This document shows, piece by piece, positions 12,801 to 25,420 of a stretch of DNA of 64,000 nucleotides. Location: positions 28,437,001 to 28,501,000 of the forward strand of contig JAJNNQ010000024.1 in assembly GCA_027886175.1 (NCBI GenBank), read 5' to 3'. Positions within the stretch are counted from its first letter, which is position 1. Every line of letters starts with the position of its first letter. The translations under genes and the position numbers were made by a program. Source of the DNA: Phylloscopus collybita. Taxonomy: Eukaryota > Chordata > Aves > Passeriformes > Phylloscopidae. The notes beneath the pieces are model-generated. The model searched no databases. It was not told the origin of the DNA and saw nothing but the letters and a program-made list of their open reading frames with translations.

Positions 12801-13782
12801 TTGAGAACTCAGGCCTGCAGCAGCCTTCTCCAAGTGTCCCCCTGACCTGGCAGTGCTGACTTGAGTCCACAACTACTTTTCTGGAGTTTGGTTACTTTGC
12901 AGACTGCACTTTGTTAAATACAGACAGTTTTTTCTATTCTTCTAGCTTTTCTTTTTCTTTTTTTTTTTTTCTTTTTTTTTTCCTTCATTTCCTTGCTCTT
13001 GGTAATTTTCTTTCTCATTGCGGTTTCCTCATCTCTTGCTCCTGTTCCAGCTGCAGTATTTGTACTAATCATTATTCCTTAAAGTTCTATTTCAGACCTG
13101 ATGTAATAAAGTGCTATACCTTCCCCTCTTTTTATTCCCTCGTAGATGTCTTTATTTTGCAGGTACTGCTGGGGGCATTGCTGACCAAAGGGCACACAAG
13201 TCTGTCACTAGCAGGCTATGTGGTTTGTATAAAATGCGTTCTCTAATGATTAATGCATTTTTTAGGCTTTTGGATATTCCATTAGCTAGAGCAGTAAAAT
13301 GCCTAAATACTTTGACAACTTAGCGCTTAAACTTTATCCTTGGTATCCCTAATTCAAGGTGAGCTTTTCTAATTTCAGACAAGTTCCCAACAGCAGCATT
13401 TCCTCGCAGAATTCTTCCAGCCCCAGCGCCCAGGTGCAATAGCCCAGGTAAGCCATGCCCATCAGGAGTGGACACAGAGCTGCACCCATGTGCAGTGTAA
13501 CCATATCCACTCTGCATTTGCCACAGCCTGGCCAAGTGATGTTGATGTTCACAGTACCTCATAGGTTTGAACTACACTCAGATCCAAGTCATGGTGTAAG
13601 AAAGAAAAATCAGTCTCAAAGCCTCAGTGTGGAAACAGTCAATCTCTCCTCAGAAGGGTGGCATGCTTCTGTCTCAGCATGTTCCTCGTGCCAGTTCACT
13701 CCACTACTGCCAGGCCAGAGTGCAGCACAGACAAATTAAATACTCTTGGTTTTGACTCTGGTCCTGCACATGCCCTTTGTAA
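9871..13782. other. Intergenic sequence upstream of FSTL1, no gene seen
   Basis: Ordinary AT-rich intergenic DNA right of the FSTL1 CpG island. I see no splice-flanked exon, RNA gene or recognisable transposon. A T/C-rich low-complexity tract sits at about 12940-12995. A short imperfect repeat around a TGATGGGACAA motif is at about 12370-12410. Open frames are short and resemble no family I know. Confidence 0.6.
12940..12995 (+). repeat. pyrimidine-rich low-complexity tract
   Basis: An almost pure T/C stretch with two T runs of about 11-14 bases broken by single C. This is simple sequence with no coding meaning. Confidence 0.85.
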
Positions 13783-13881
13783 AGAGGCTGAGGGCATAAG
13801 GCTTGTTCAGCCTGGGGAAGAGATCCTCTTTGGAGCAGGAGGATATATTGAGGTATCTTCCAACCTGAATTATTCAATTAA
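13783..13881 (+). mobile_element. CR1 LINE 3' fragment, internally deleted
   Basis: On the plus strand this reads a diverged version of the familiar CR1 stretch: GAGGCTGAGGG, then GGCTTGTTCAGCCTGGGGAAGAG. Within about 60 bases it jumps to the CR1 terminus (TTCCAACCTGAATTATTC). The middle of the usual 3' region is missing, so this is a 5'-truncated and internally deleted relic. Confidence 0.7.
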
Positions 13882-16800
13882 CTTTTTTTGTCCTTTAAGT
13901 TTGGCACAACCTTCAAACTAAAAGCACTCTCACAAAATAAGTCCTACCTATCCAAAAGGAATTTGATACAATTCCCTGAAAGTACTCCCTAAGATGCTGC
14001 TTATCCTTGGCCAAACAGCTCAGAACTGCCAAGTCCAGTAGCTGTGATCTGGAGATATAGGCCTGTAACAATTACTGTAATTCTTTATGTACAAAGAACA
14101 TGTCTCATGCATCTGGAGCAACAGCTAGCATGAAGGAAACAGTGTTCCCAGGCAGTCCAATATCATCTACAAGTCTGCCCCCCAGCCTGATGGGGAGTAA
14201 GACTATCCCAGCTGCCAGATGTGTGCTTCCACCATTGTGTAGATGATGACTTGTCACAGAGATTGGCTCTCAGAGACTGTCTGGCACATCTATCCTGGTG
14301 CAGAGGAGATGTGGCTTATCACTTGGATGAGCAAACCCCCTATTTCATCCAAATGAAGCAGTCACTAGCAAGGTATCTCTACCCAGTTATTTTGTGAGCT
14401 CCTAGCCTATATGCTACTGCCTCAGCTTGTCGGATTTGAGTCTGACCCCAAAAGCCCCTCAGAGGCAGTTTGATAATGCTGCAGGCAATTGCAGAAGCCT
14501 AGCAAATGAAGTCTTGGGACTAATATCAAGGTAAGGTGAGTTGTCTATTGTACAGGCAGCTGAATGGGCCCATCCAATTCATAATATGGATTTCCTCGTG
14601 TGTAATGCTACATCACAAAGCAGGATGCAGGTACACCCTGCCGTGAAGAAACACTGCAAGGCAGAATCCCAGCTTGACTGCACACCTGCTAATGTCACAT
14701 GCACTTCGCAGCATAAACGGTTACGTATGATACTCTTTTCCAAAAGTGAGGAAATAAACATCACTGCCTTCCACTTCCTTCCCCATTATCTCCCTCATTT
14801 TGCAGACACACTCATTGAGGAGCTGCTAAGGTCATTTTTATCAGAGCATAGAGTCAAACACAGGACTTCTCTGTGGCTGGATGAAATTTCAGCTACTTTG
14901 TCTTTCTGCCTCATTGAGCTATGAAGATGCACTCGGCCCTGCCGTATTCCACACCATAACCCAGGCACCCTATCCCCAACAGACTACTGCTGCAGAGCGA
15001 GTGGTTATTTGCCACCAGCAAATCCTGATTCGCACAATTAAGAGCACTTTCTCCATTAGCTGAAACAGTAGGGGCTTTGTGCTCATGAATGTAGCAGGAA
15101 ATCAACCCAGGATGTCTTGAGCTCAGGCACAGGCCGTTATAATCTATCAATTATAACGCAACAAAACACAAGTGTTCCACATGCCTCACTTGTCTCACCT
15201 CTCAATTGCTGCTGTCATGCAGGGGCAAGCTTAACATTTGAATGAAACAGCCAGAAAAAATTCCAGTCTGCTAACACCTGCCATCCTGCTGTAAAGATGC
15301 AGGCACTCTCTCTTCAGCAGCCAAAGCTCATCGCTTGGTTGTGAGACCTACAGATCCTGGCTACCGAGTCAGAGAGCACCAAGTGCTGGAAGAGCCAGTG
15401 GGCATTGCAAGGATTAATATGAACGTCACAGGAGGTGCTAGGGTGTGTGCAGCCAGGCCCTGCTTGGGAAGGGCAAGCACACAGAGCTAATGAGCCTGCT
15501 GAGGTGTGGGAAGATTTTGTGTAGATTCTTTTGTGTGCCTCAACACCACACCATCCATCTACAAGATATGGGACCTCAGAGACCGCATAGGTGACCCTCC
15601 ACTGAGCACCACTGTCTAAGGTTGTCTCCTAATCTGCATCATCTGTCCACAGATGTGTGATAGTAGGCATTGAGTGCACTCCAAGATGCCACCAATCCAT
15701 TCAAACAGTTGCCACAGCAGCCAATCCTCTCTCAGCAATGCTACAGGACTGTCAGAGTACATCAAACTCAGGTCTTGTAGCTTCCTTCCCCTTACCCTTA
15801 CTTTATACATATATAAAAACCTCACAGACTACTCCAGTCAATTCTGTGGTCCAGAGGACAGAGGTTCTTGGGTTATCCCACCCATTCTGAATAATTTTGC
15901 TATTCTTATCCTCTAAGGATGGGCAACCTGCAAGCATAGAACATGATCACAAACACATAGTTATCTGTCCCAGCCCGTGGCAGAGCCTGGGATACTTGCT
16001 AGAAGGCATTCAGGAATTTGCTGCTCAAAATGCAGCATATGAGTTTGAGTTATATGAGTCGTGCCTGGGTCAGTGGGGACTGGGTGTGGAACAGCCGCTC
16101 TGTGAGTCACCAGGGGTCTGTGAGACCTGAAGGAAAGGTCGACAGCCTTTTTTAAGTGCAGACTGCTGCAATGTTCTGTACACAGATTCAGGATGTCTGT
16201 TCTGATGGTGTATATGAGAAAGCTTGGGAGTTGGCCATGGATGGTTGGACAGCTGACCTAAAACATAAACACGAGTTCAGGGACTCTTATAAAATGAGAA
16301 ATTATGCTGCTAAGCAAAAAAAAAAGTGCAATGTGTTAGTAAACACAGCTCGCCCTAGAGATTAGCTCTTGTCATTGCTTAGCAATGCTGTGAAATCATA
16401 TATTCCCCTCCCAGCCCTGGGCTAGACAGTGGAAACCAAGAGGTTTTAGTTTTCCTTCATACAGAGGAGCAATGCCTGCCTTTAACCAGAGCTATCATTC
16501 CCTAGGAGATGCTAAGCACCCTCAGCCCCACTACAGGGGCTGGCAAGTGCAGTTGCTGAGTGCCTGAAAATACAGTTGTTGCATTAGGTGGTAAGTATGG
16601 ACAAAGTGTCTGACCTTAGATATCCACATTTGAACATGTTGGCCTTTAATCACTGCAGCCAAGCTGACCCAGTGGGTCAGGATTTATGCCAGACCTTTTA
16701 CGTGTAAGAAGAGGATAAATAGCTGTAAACAAAGCCAATCCAAAGGAAAAGGTCACTGCTTTCAACCAGTGTGGGAGAAAGCTTTTGAATTGGAAATGTT

Positions 16801-19474
16801 AGTGATAGGAGGCAAAGTGGATAAGAAGTTGTGATTACAAACTGAATGAGCTGTCCCGGGAGAATGGAAACTGGGAGAGCTGGATGGACAAGCTCAAATG
16901 ACATACTCCTCTGGGCCAGTGCAGCATTGGAGTGACCACTGAACTCTGCTGGAAAACAAGGCAAAGGAGGTGAGAGACACTCTTCTGGCAGAAAAACAGA
17001 GTGGAGGAGATGAGCAAAGCAAGCCATAAGCAAAAAGGAAGGATAAAAGCACCATCAGAGGGCTTGGAAAGAGTGACAGGTTCCAGCTGAACAGCACAGA
17101 TTTGGAGGGGCATGCCTGGCTCTGAAAGGCCGAAGGAGGGGATAAATTCAATGGTGGAGGTGTGACATCTTCCCAAATCCCATCTGGACATCCAGTACTC
17201 ACAAGCTCATTGATTTTAACAGTAGCACAATCCTACTTCCAGAAAATGAGTGTGTTCACTGGATCTGAACTTCTGACTCTTAAAATGTGTCTATCTGTGA
17301 CTTCCCACAGCAAGAGGTACAGCTGTTTAACGCAACATTGGTAGAGACCAAAATGCTGAATAAAATCTGTCCACTGAACCCAGATCTCCAGTATCTTTTA
17401 CAAGCTTGCCTCTATCTCCCTTTAGTGAGGTATAAGGTCATCTGTTCCAAACAAAACAACTGGCTTGGCAGTTTTGGCTCCTGTGGGGACCTACACCAGT
17501 TTGGTGGTAGAAGCTTTATGGCCAGGTGACATAGGCAGGTCTGGATCGAGCCATGCTTTGTAACTCTGTGCCCATGCAAATCTATATGTGACACACACAA
17601 CATCTGTCCAGATGCTCTGGGACAGGGCTTTTAGAGGCCTTTTCCATCATCCCACTCCCCAGGAAATGCAAACCTGGGAATGGCATGGCTCTGAGTTAGC
17701 ATGGAGCCTGGAAATGACAAATTAACATAAGCTGTGAGTTTACATACTTCTCACAGCCATTTATGGCCTTGTCTGAGCTTAAATAAAAGCCATGGTCCCT
17801 GGAAAATTTGGGCCTGTCTGTCAGTGAGGCATTCCAGAGAAAACATCACGTGCTCATTTCATGAAGTGAAATAAGATCTTTGTTCTGCATGCTTTCCTTC
17901 CCCCCCTCCCCTTTTTCTGAATGAGGCAGTTTTGTCCAAGGATTACAAGCCAATGTTCCAATCCCTCACAGACGTTTTCCATTATCAGAGCTGCCTCTTG
18001 CCCTTCAAATCATTTTCCACAGGACTCCTGTAACTGGGGCTGGGAAACTAAGCCAAAATCTCAGAAGAAAGGACCCTATTCCAGGCTGCTGACAAGACTG
18101 AAAAATGCTTTAGGGTGTTTCTGGGACCACCCAGACTGAAGCATCCTCAGCAGTGGAGCAGCTGAAAAAAGATGCTAGTGGTGGGAGGAGGCTCACTGTA
18201 CTGTAGGGGCATTTAAACAGCTTGGTAAATTAACTTTGATGAGGTATAATCACATTGTGTGGAACTGACCATAGAGACTGGTGGTAGACAACAGTGACTG
18301 ATGATTAACTCCACAGTGCACAGTACAAAGGGGCCTTTGTGTTGTGCCCCCTGAGACTTACTCATATTTTGTGAGCTGCCTCTGTCTGGGAGTCAAATTG
18401 CCCCTGCTATAGAAAACTATCAAACAGGGTTGGAGGAAGGGAGGGGAAACTCAAGGGAGATTTTCTGTTTGGACTCTTCTTTCCTCCCTACCCCAAAACA
18501 TCATCCTTTGCTGGGGGTCTCACATGTATGGAGCTGGGCCACCTACTTACTGCACAGAGCCGAGCAGCTTCCTTCCTGCAAACAGAAACCTGCTACTGGA
18601 ATGGCAACAGGCTCTGCTCTGCAGATTCTTTTTTCCACTGAGCTCTGCTGCAGAGGAGGTCACCAAGCTAGAAGAATCCATCTGAAGAACCCACAAAGCC
18701 CCTTTCTGCATCCTCACGTAACTTTGCCATTCCGGCCCTTGGAGACATCTACTGAAGTTCCTCCAACCATCATGATCTCATCTGCCTTGAGAAGGAAAAT
18801 CTCCAATTCCTTATTTCATGTTTGCAAGAAAGTTAAGGTAGCACTTGAGAACCATCCAGAAAGGAAATTAGGTTCCCTACATGTCTCCTTCCTTCCAACT
18901 CAGCTCTAGGAAGTGAAATAAAGCTACAGCAGAGATGTCAAACAGGTACTCACAACCACAGCTTACATTGCTGCAGGAAGATTTGCCAGGACTCCTCTGT
19001 CAGCATCCTAAAGTGAAAGAATTCTGCTGCTTCACAAGCAGGCACTGCCCTAGGACAAGGGAGGTCTGAATGGTGATATTGTATTCCCAATGGTATTCTG
19101 CATTATATCAGGATCTTTTGGGAAGCAAAACACACAGGCAGGCCTGGCTTCCATGATCAGATCCCTCATGACCCCTACACCCTGGACCAGACCTCGTTTC
19201 AACTGGCTTGATGAGTTTGACTTTTTCTCTCTTGTAAGCCCCAAGATTTCAACAAAAGTGTTGCATAATTCCTGGTGTCTCCCTTTTTGCCACCCTAAGC
19301 CTAGATGTATGCCTCACCAATTCCATATAAGCTCTGAGCACCTGCTTAGATGGTGAAAGACAGAGAGAAACTTTGCCTTGGCAGCTGTTTGCAGAGTTGA
19401 ACTGACTATCAAAGGGATGGAGATATGAGCTCAGCACCTCAGCCAAGCTGAGGTGGGTTTGAGCAGTCCTGCAG
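13882..19474. other. Intergenic sequence, no gene seen
   Basis: About 5.6 kb of unique-looking intergenic DNA. I found no exon with plausible splice sites plus recognisable protein, no tRNA-like cloverleaf and no clear repeat family. The longest open frame (18430-18909) has the composition of translated noncoding DNA. Confidence 0.6.
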
Positions 19475-19690
19475 AATCATGGAAATGCCAGCCTGGAGGG
19501 GATCTTGGTGGCTGTGTGGTTCAGCCTCCTGCCTGAAGTAGGGCTATGGCCAACGCTCATTTGGTTGGCCATGCCTCTGTCTTGCCAAATCTTGAAAATC
19601 TCTGCAGATGGAGACTCCACCACCTCCCTGGGCACTTGTTACAGTGACACACCACTGTACCGGGAACCTGTAAGGGTTTATCCTCCCTAA
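19475..19690 (-). mobile_element. CR1 LINE 3' fragment, reverse orientation
   Basis: On the plus strand this starts with the reverse complement of a CR1 3' terminus (CAGAATCATGGAAATGCCAGC). It continues through the diagnostic GGAGACTCCACCACCTCCCTGGGCA block and a TTTATCCTCCCTAAACTTACC stretch. The element therefore points left, with its 3' end at about 19475. Strongly diverged. Confidence 0.8.
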
Positions 19691-22600
19691 ACTTACCCCC
19701 ACCCCTTCTCATGTCCTCAGACATGGGGTTCCTCAACATCTGTAGGGGTCTCCATACGTGATCTGAAATGGAGCTCTGATAAAAGCTCCAGAGAGCTCTG
19801 AGAAATCTCCTGGTCCTGTACAGAACTTAGCCATAGACAACCTGATGAAGTGACTCTGGCACTACATTTTACATCATAGAGCCATACATCTACCATAGCC
19901 TAAATTCAAACTAATTTTTAGTTTGAATTCAGGCTATGGCTACAAATTAGGAATTATGGTAATTATATATATTTTGTTAATACAAATATTATTATGTAAT
20001 AATAATTACAATCTGTATTAATACACATTAACAGTGTAAACTCGATACAAACCTAAAAATAATGTAAAACGCTGACTGAAAATGCATAACTACATGAATC
20101 CATTTCTACAAACTCTTCCACTTGCATTTCCTTCATTAGTAGTGGGTAAATAGGCATTCAACTGCACACAGCCACCTTCTGCTCTGGTTCTCCTGCTCTG
20201 ATCAGTCATAAGGTTGGTTAAAGACCTTTGGTTTTTTGAGCACAGATACAGCAACAGCAGGAAAACCTGGCAAATCTAGCTGAGACTAATGGAATACTGA
20301 TTCACCTAGCTGATTCTCTCTCCCCTTTAGGGATCCTGCCTTGTTCATTCTTTTCTTGCATGCATTATACTGCAATGGTAAGGTAAACAAAATTAAAACC
20401 AACTTGGTTATGTTGTTCAGTCAGAGCAAAGATCAGACATTTCCCCCACAGCAATCCTGACTTTTTCTTGTCTGCCAGGAAGTGCTGCAGCTCCCTCAGC
20501 TGAGGCAGTACAGGGGCACAGGGGTCACTGCTGATTTTGCTTCTGGGCAGAGACTGAGCTTCTGTAATTCTCAGAAACTCCAGACTACTTGCAGATAGCA
20601 AGACAGCAGAGGGCACACTGCAATCACTGCAGGTACGGGGGTTTGGGAGCAGCCTGTGGTTCCACCACACAGTAAACACACACAGATATCTCTGATGTAC
20701 CTGTGCGAGGAAAAAGGACAGTGTGCCATTCAGATGAGACAGAGCCCAGAAAAAGAGTAAGGAAGAGAAAGGGAAGTGGGAAGCAGCAATGCCCTAGCTG
20801 AGGTGACAGCACACAGGCTGGCAGAGGCCATGTATGGAGCTCCTGAAGAGCAGCTGGTGTAAGGAGGTCACTTGGGGTTTCACTGCAATGCAAGGGACAA
20901 TATGAAATAACTTTCCATGTCCTGTAGGTTCAAAGCATTTCAACTTGGCAAGACTCTCATCTGTCCTATATTCCAAAACAATAAAGTTAAAAAAACCCAA
21001 CCGAATCAAGAGCAACAATCCCAAACCCCCAAGCTGTGATATCAGATGGATCACTGCCCAAAATAATAGTGGGGTTCAAGCCATTTCTAGGAGGGAACCT
21101 CTGTAAATGGATCAGCTGGAGGAGAAGCTGCTGCCTCCATGCAGACAGCACATCCCACTAAGGCTGGTGGGCAGCAGATGCGTGTCTGCTGCCCAGCCAC
21201 TCCTGGTGGCATTGTGAGCCAGCCTTAGCTTCCCAGTCTGATTCCTTCATTCCTGCCTTGTCCTGGTCCTTCCTGTACTCAGAGCTGTTTTTTCATTCCA
21301 ATCCTCTTTGCTCTGCAGTCACTGCCTCCCCTCCTCATAATTGTTCCCTGCTTGCTTTCTTTACTCCACAAAAAAATCTATCTGCCTTCATCTTTGAGGG
21401 TCAGCCTCCTTCTACTTCCCACCACCATTTCCCCAACATCCATCTCCTGATCCTAGGCTCCTTCTTCCAGCACTTTGTCCAGTCACCCACCCTTCCCAGT
21501 CTCCTTCCTCAGGCTGTCCACAGCTCCCCTACCTCAGCTGCTTGGGGCTGTGTCTCCCCACTCTCAGTCTCCTCTCCCTCAGTGTTCCAGATCCTATTGT
21601 TCCTGTACTTATGTTCCTGGTCACTCTTCGTTACCCACAATCACTGCCTTCTCCCTGCTTCAGGTCCTGGAGGCTTGTCCCAGTATAATACATTTTCTTC
21701 CCATCTGACCTTCCCCACTTTGCATTGCAGGTAAAGGTCTTTCCTTCCCCCAGCTGCTTGGGCAACTGGCAAAGGCATCAGGACAGCACAGGAATAATGG
21801 ACTTCCTGCCTCCAGCTGGGAAACAAATGGGCAAACTCGTCCATCCTGGAAACAAACTCGCGCTGCTGCCCTCCCCCAAACCTAGGAAGACCAAAGCAGA
21901 TACCCACACAGCCATCCAGCATGTGGGAAGTGTGGGGGCCATGGCAGTGGCTTTCAATTGATGTGATGACGTGGAGATAAGGACATCATGCCCTCCTCAG
22001 ACACAGCTCCATTTTACCTTCTCATAGCTGATTTTCTTTCAAACAGAAGTACTGCTCTGTAGTGGAAATGCCTCATTTAAATGTTTGTGTGTGGAAACAT
22101 GCTAAAGCAAAGCCCTCTTAAGACAGCAGGATTTGTATCCTTGGGAGAAGCAATAGATGCTCTGCGGACAATTGTACAACCTTGGGTCATTTCCTGATGG
22201 GAGATGAGAAGGGCAATGAAACCTGGCAGCTGCAGTCCTGCATTCCTAATAGTGGTAATTAACTTCAACTTGACCTTCCTGATGGACCGATAAGATTGCA
22301 CCAAATCTTTCCATCCTTTCACAGAGTGAAGAAAACACAAGATAAAGCCATTTGTTTCCCTTTCCATGCTGCTGGCATGGCTGATCTCAGTAAAATGAAG
22401 GCAGAAGGAAATAGGCTGGAGCTAGGAAGGCTGAGTACAGCAGGAAGGAAAAAAAAACCAACTTGTGTCTAAGACGTTTGGCCAAGGCTGGACAAGGTAA
22501 AGGAGAGGCATTTTTTGGGGAACATACTGGACTCCATCTGAAAAAAATACCTGCTATTTCTCCACCATAGCAGCCTTTTGGAGCATTTTCTGTGAAAAAA

Positions 22601-23640
22601 AAAACCATTCCAACAGGCACATTCTTTTCTTTCCTTCAAAATCTGACCACTGGTAAAGCCAACAAGACAACCTCTCTCTTACAGTGTATTACAAAACTTT
22701 GTCCTGGCTGCCAAACATTCACCGTTTATTTGTACTGAAATTTTCCATTCTTGCTTTCCGTCTCAGACATGTACTTCCTTTTAAATTCTTACAGAAATAG
22801 CATCCTTGTGTTCTGAAAGGGGCTTGGGAAAAGAATAGTTTTAACAGTGCAGATTTGTTTTTTCAGCCATTCCAAAAAGGGGTAGAAATTCAAGGAGCTG
22901 AAGCAAGAACTTTAGATGAAAGAAAAGACTCAATCCCCGTTTTTTTTCTTTTTTCCCAACAGATCCTTGGCTGACCTTATCAAACCCCTCAGGAAACTGT
23001 TTGAATTTATCAGCACAAATACCACTCTTTCTGGGCTATGGCTACCTGATTCCTGTGGGCGACTGGTAGAAATAACCAGGAGACCTTGGCTGAGAATTGG
23101 TTCCTGATTTCCTTTGATTTTACAGAGGAGCTCACACTCCTAAAACTTGGCAGCCTGGTACATTCCTTAAGATAAAAAAGAAATAAAAAAAGCTCTCCTC
23201 CCAGCCTTCATGACTTTCCTCTTTCTTGCAATACTTGCATTGTTGTAGCAAGACTATGAAATGTGGTAGCATACATAAGTCAGGAAAAGATAACTTCTTG
23301 TAATATGGTCTCAGGAAAATCTGTTCCGATTTTGGGTTTAAGTACAAAATGTCACAAATTTCCATTTCCCATCTGTGACTGGCATAGCACAGCTTGTGGT
23401 TCTGGCCACTTGCCACAACTCCATGACAGTTTTATTGCCATGTGTAAGTTCTGGCCCTGTGTCCTGCCACTTTCCAGAAAACTTTGGTCCAGCTGATCTA
23501 TTGCCAGCTGAGAAGATGTGGCCAAATGTGATACAGGAGAATTCTTTGATTTCTGATGTCCAGGTGCATGCATATTTCTTCCTCAAATGAAGTGTTAGAT
23601 TACTAGAACACTGGCCCATAGTATTCTTGTAGCCAGAACA
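19691..23640. other. Intergenic sequence, no gene seen
   Basis: Contains a near-perfect 47-nt hairpin (19893-19939) followed by an AT-rich stretch to about 20090. It also has a CTCF-like CAGCAGAGGGCAC string at 20604-20616. Otherwise no gene, RNA or repeat that I can support. Confidence 0.6.
19893..19939. repeat. 47-nt near-perfect inverted repeat (hairpin)
   Basis: Two 22-nt arms are separated by three T. The left arm begins CCATAGCCTAAATTC and the right arm is its reverse complement with a single mismatch (A in the left arm against G in the sequence implied by the right arm). It is followed by AT-rich sequence. It is too short for a typical pre-miRNA with flanks, but the stem is long and clean for random DNA. 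Confidence 0.9.
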
Positions 23641-23649
23641 AGGTGATGT

Positions 23650-24445
23650 GGACTAGATGAAGGGACTACAAAGTGAGTAAAAAACAGGCTGGACAGGTGA
23701 ACTCAAGGTGTAGAGGTCAGCATTCCAAAGTCTAACAGGAAAGTGGGAAACCACTTAGGAGTAACATTCCTCAAGGGATTAATACCATTTAACATCCTCA
23801 TCTACAGGAGAAAAAGGAGGCAGAGAACATCTTGATGAGTTCAGAGATGATACAAACTTTGATTAGTGGTGGGAGTTCTGGAGGGCAGCACTGACATTCA
23901 GAAGAATGTAAATAAGCTGGAGAAAAGGACTGGCAGACATCTCACCAAGTTCAACAGTGACAAGGGCAACGTTTTGCAGTGCTTGCCAGTGAAGGCTGGC
24001 TGCTGACTGCCCAGGAAACACCTCTGCAGAAAGGCTTTAGGGTTCCGAAAGACTTCTGATTGAAATCAGAAGTGCATTCAGCAGCTATGTAGGCCAAGGG
24101 TATGCTGGACTGCAGAAACAGGAGATTAAGTCAAGGAAAGCAATTATTTCCCTCTGTTCAATGCTCATGAGGCTGCATCTGGAGCATTTCCTGTTCTTTT
24201 CTTCCCAGGGTATGAATGATATTCACATATTAAGTGGGGTACACCATGAAAATAAGAAATCCAAAGCACTTGATGTATAAGGAAAGATGGAGGAACCTGG
24301 GTTTGCTCACACTGGAGTAAAGGTAGTTGTTGGGAACTTACTTGCTGTCTTTGATTAAAGGGAGGGTTATGGGAGTCAGACTCTTCACAGGGGTCCAGGC
24401 TGAAAGGATGAGAAGCAACGGACACAGTTGTCCAAAGGAAATCCC
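23650..24445 (+). mobile_element. Old, diverged CR1 LINE 3' region
   Basis: On the plus strand I recognise, in CR1 order, a GACTAGATGA-type start and the ATTAATACCATTTAACATCCTCATC motif. These are followed by AGATGATACAAACTTTG and AAGTTCAACAGTGACAAGGGCAA. Next come GAGGCTGCATCTGGAGCA, and near the end TTGATTAAAGGGAGG and CTCTTCACAGGGGTCCAGG. Many substitutions and gaps break every reading frame, so it is a dead copy of the reverse-transcriptase end of the element. Boundaries are approximate. Confidence 0.65.
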
Positions 24446-25294
24446 ACAGTTTATAATCTGGAGTGTCAAGTGCATATTCCCAGACTCATTCCCCTTGTGT
24501 GACATCCATTCTGGGATGACATCCTAGACTCTTTCGTCTTCATGACATCCACCCTTTGGATCCTCTTTTCCACCAGATCTCTCCCCTAAAACCAGTACCT
24601 GAGACATCTGAACCCTTCCAGTTAAGCAACCCCACTCTCTGGGAGCTCAGCCTGCTGATACCTTTTGGCTGAACCCTTCAAAGACAGCACAGCAGAACTG
24701 TTTCAGGGAAGAATTATTTGATATCACTGAACCATTTACATTCCTCAGTGTCCTAAAATGTTAAAATTACAGACCCATGAAAACATCTTAAATCCCATGA
24801 GATGCTGGTATTTTTGGTGAGCCTGGACTGACTTGACTTCTTTTGCAAATGCATATTGGACATGATGTTGGTTAGCCCACCTTCAAAATTAACTCTTTTC
24901 TCCTCCCTGCATGCTCTGCTTGGAGAAGGCAATTGCACCACCCTGTTGTCCTTTTTCCTGCCACTGCAAAAGTGTTGCATTTTTCTTCTGATGGGCCAAA
25001 AATTAGGTGACAGCTGGGACCAATGAAAAATATCGTGTAGTGTTCAAAGGGAAGATAAAAACATTACCTCTTCTGACACCTGTTGTAGATGATGAGCTAT
25101 TCTTGCTTCAGTGCTTGTTTTTCCTTTCATAGAAGTGTGGAAATCCAAGGGCTTCATGCTGGGCTTTCAGAGAAACAGAGGAGTTGGCCAAGTTTTTCTT
25201 TTGTCTTTTAGTCTTTGGTTCTAGCTGGGTCACATCTTCCATTATTTCATCGGAAACTGCAAGTTACTTCTTTAAATGAATGAATGTTAAAATT
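24446..25294. other. Intergenic sequence, no gene seen
   Basis: Unique-looking sequence between two CR1 relics. Nothing further recognised. Confidence 0.55.
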
Positions 25295-25420
25295 CATTGA
25301 ATCATTTGCTTTGGAAAAGATGTTTAAGATCATGGAGTCCAGCTGTAAACCTCTGCCAAGTCCCATTAAACCATGCCCCTAAACTGCAGTAGTCACTAGT
25401 CTCTCTCTGACACCTGATAC
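25295..25420 (-). mobile_element. CR1 LINE 3' end fragment, reverse orientation
   Basis: The plus strand shows a mutated reverse complement of a CR1 terminus: TGAATCATTTGCTTTGG, AAGATCATGGAGTCCAGC, then CCATTAAACCATGCCCCTAA. Only about 100-130 bases remain. The 3' end of the element is at the left. Confidence 0.7.
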
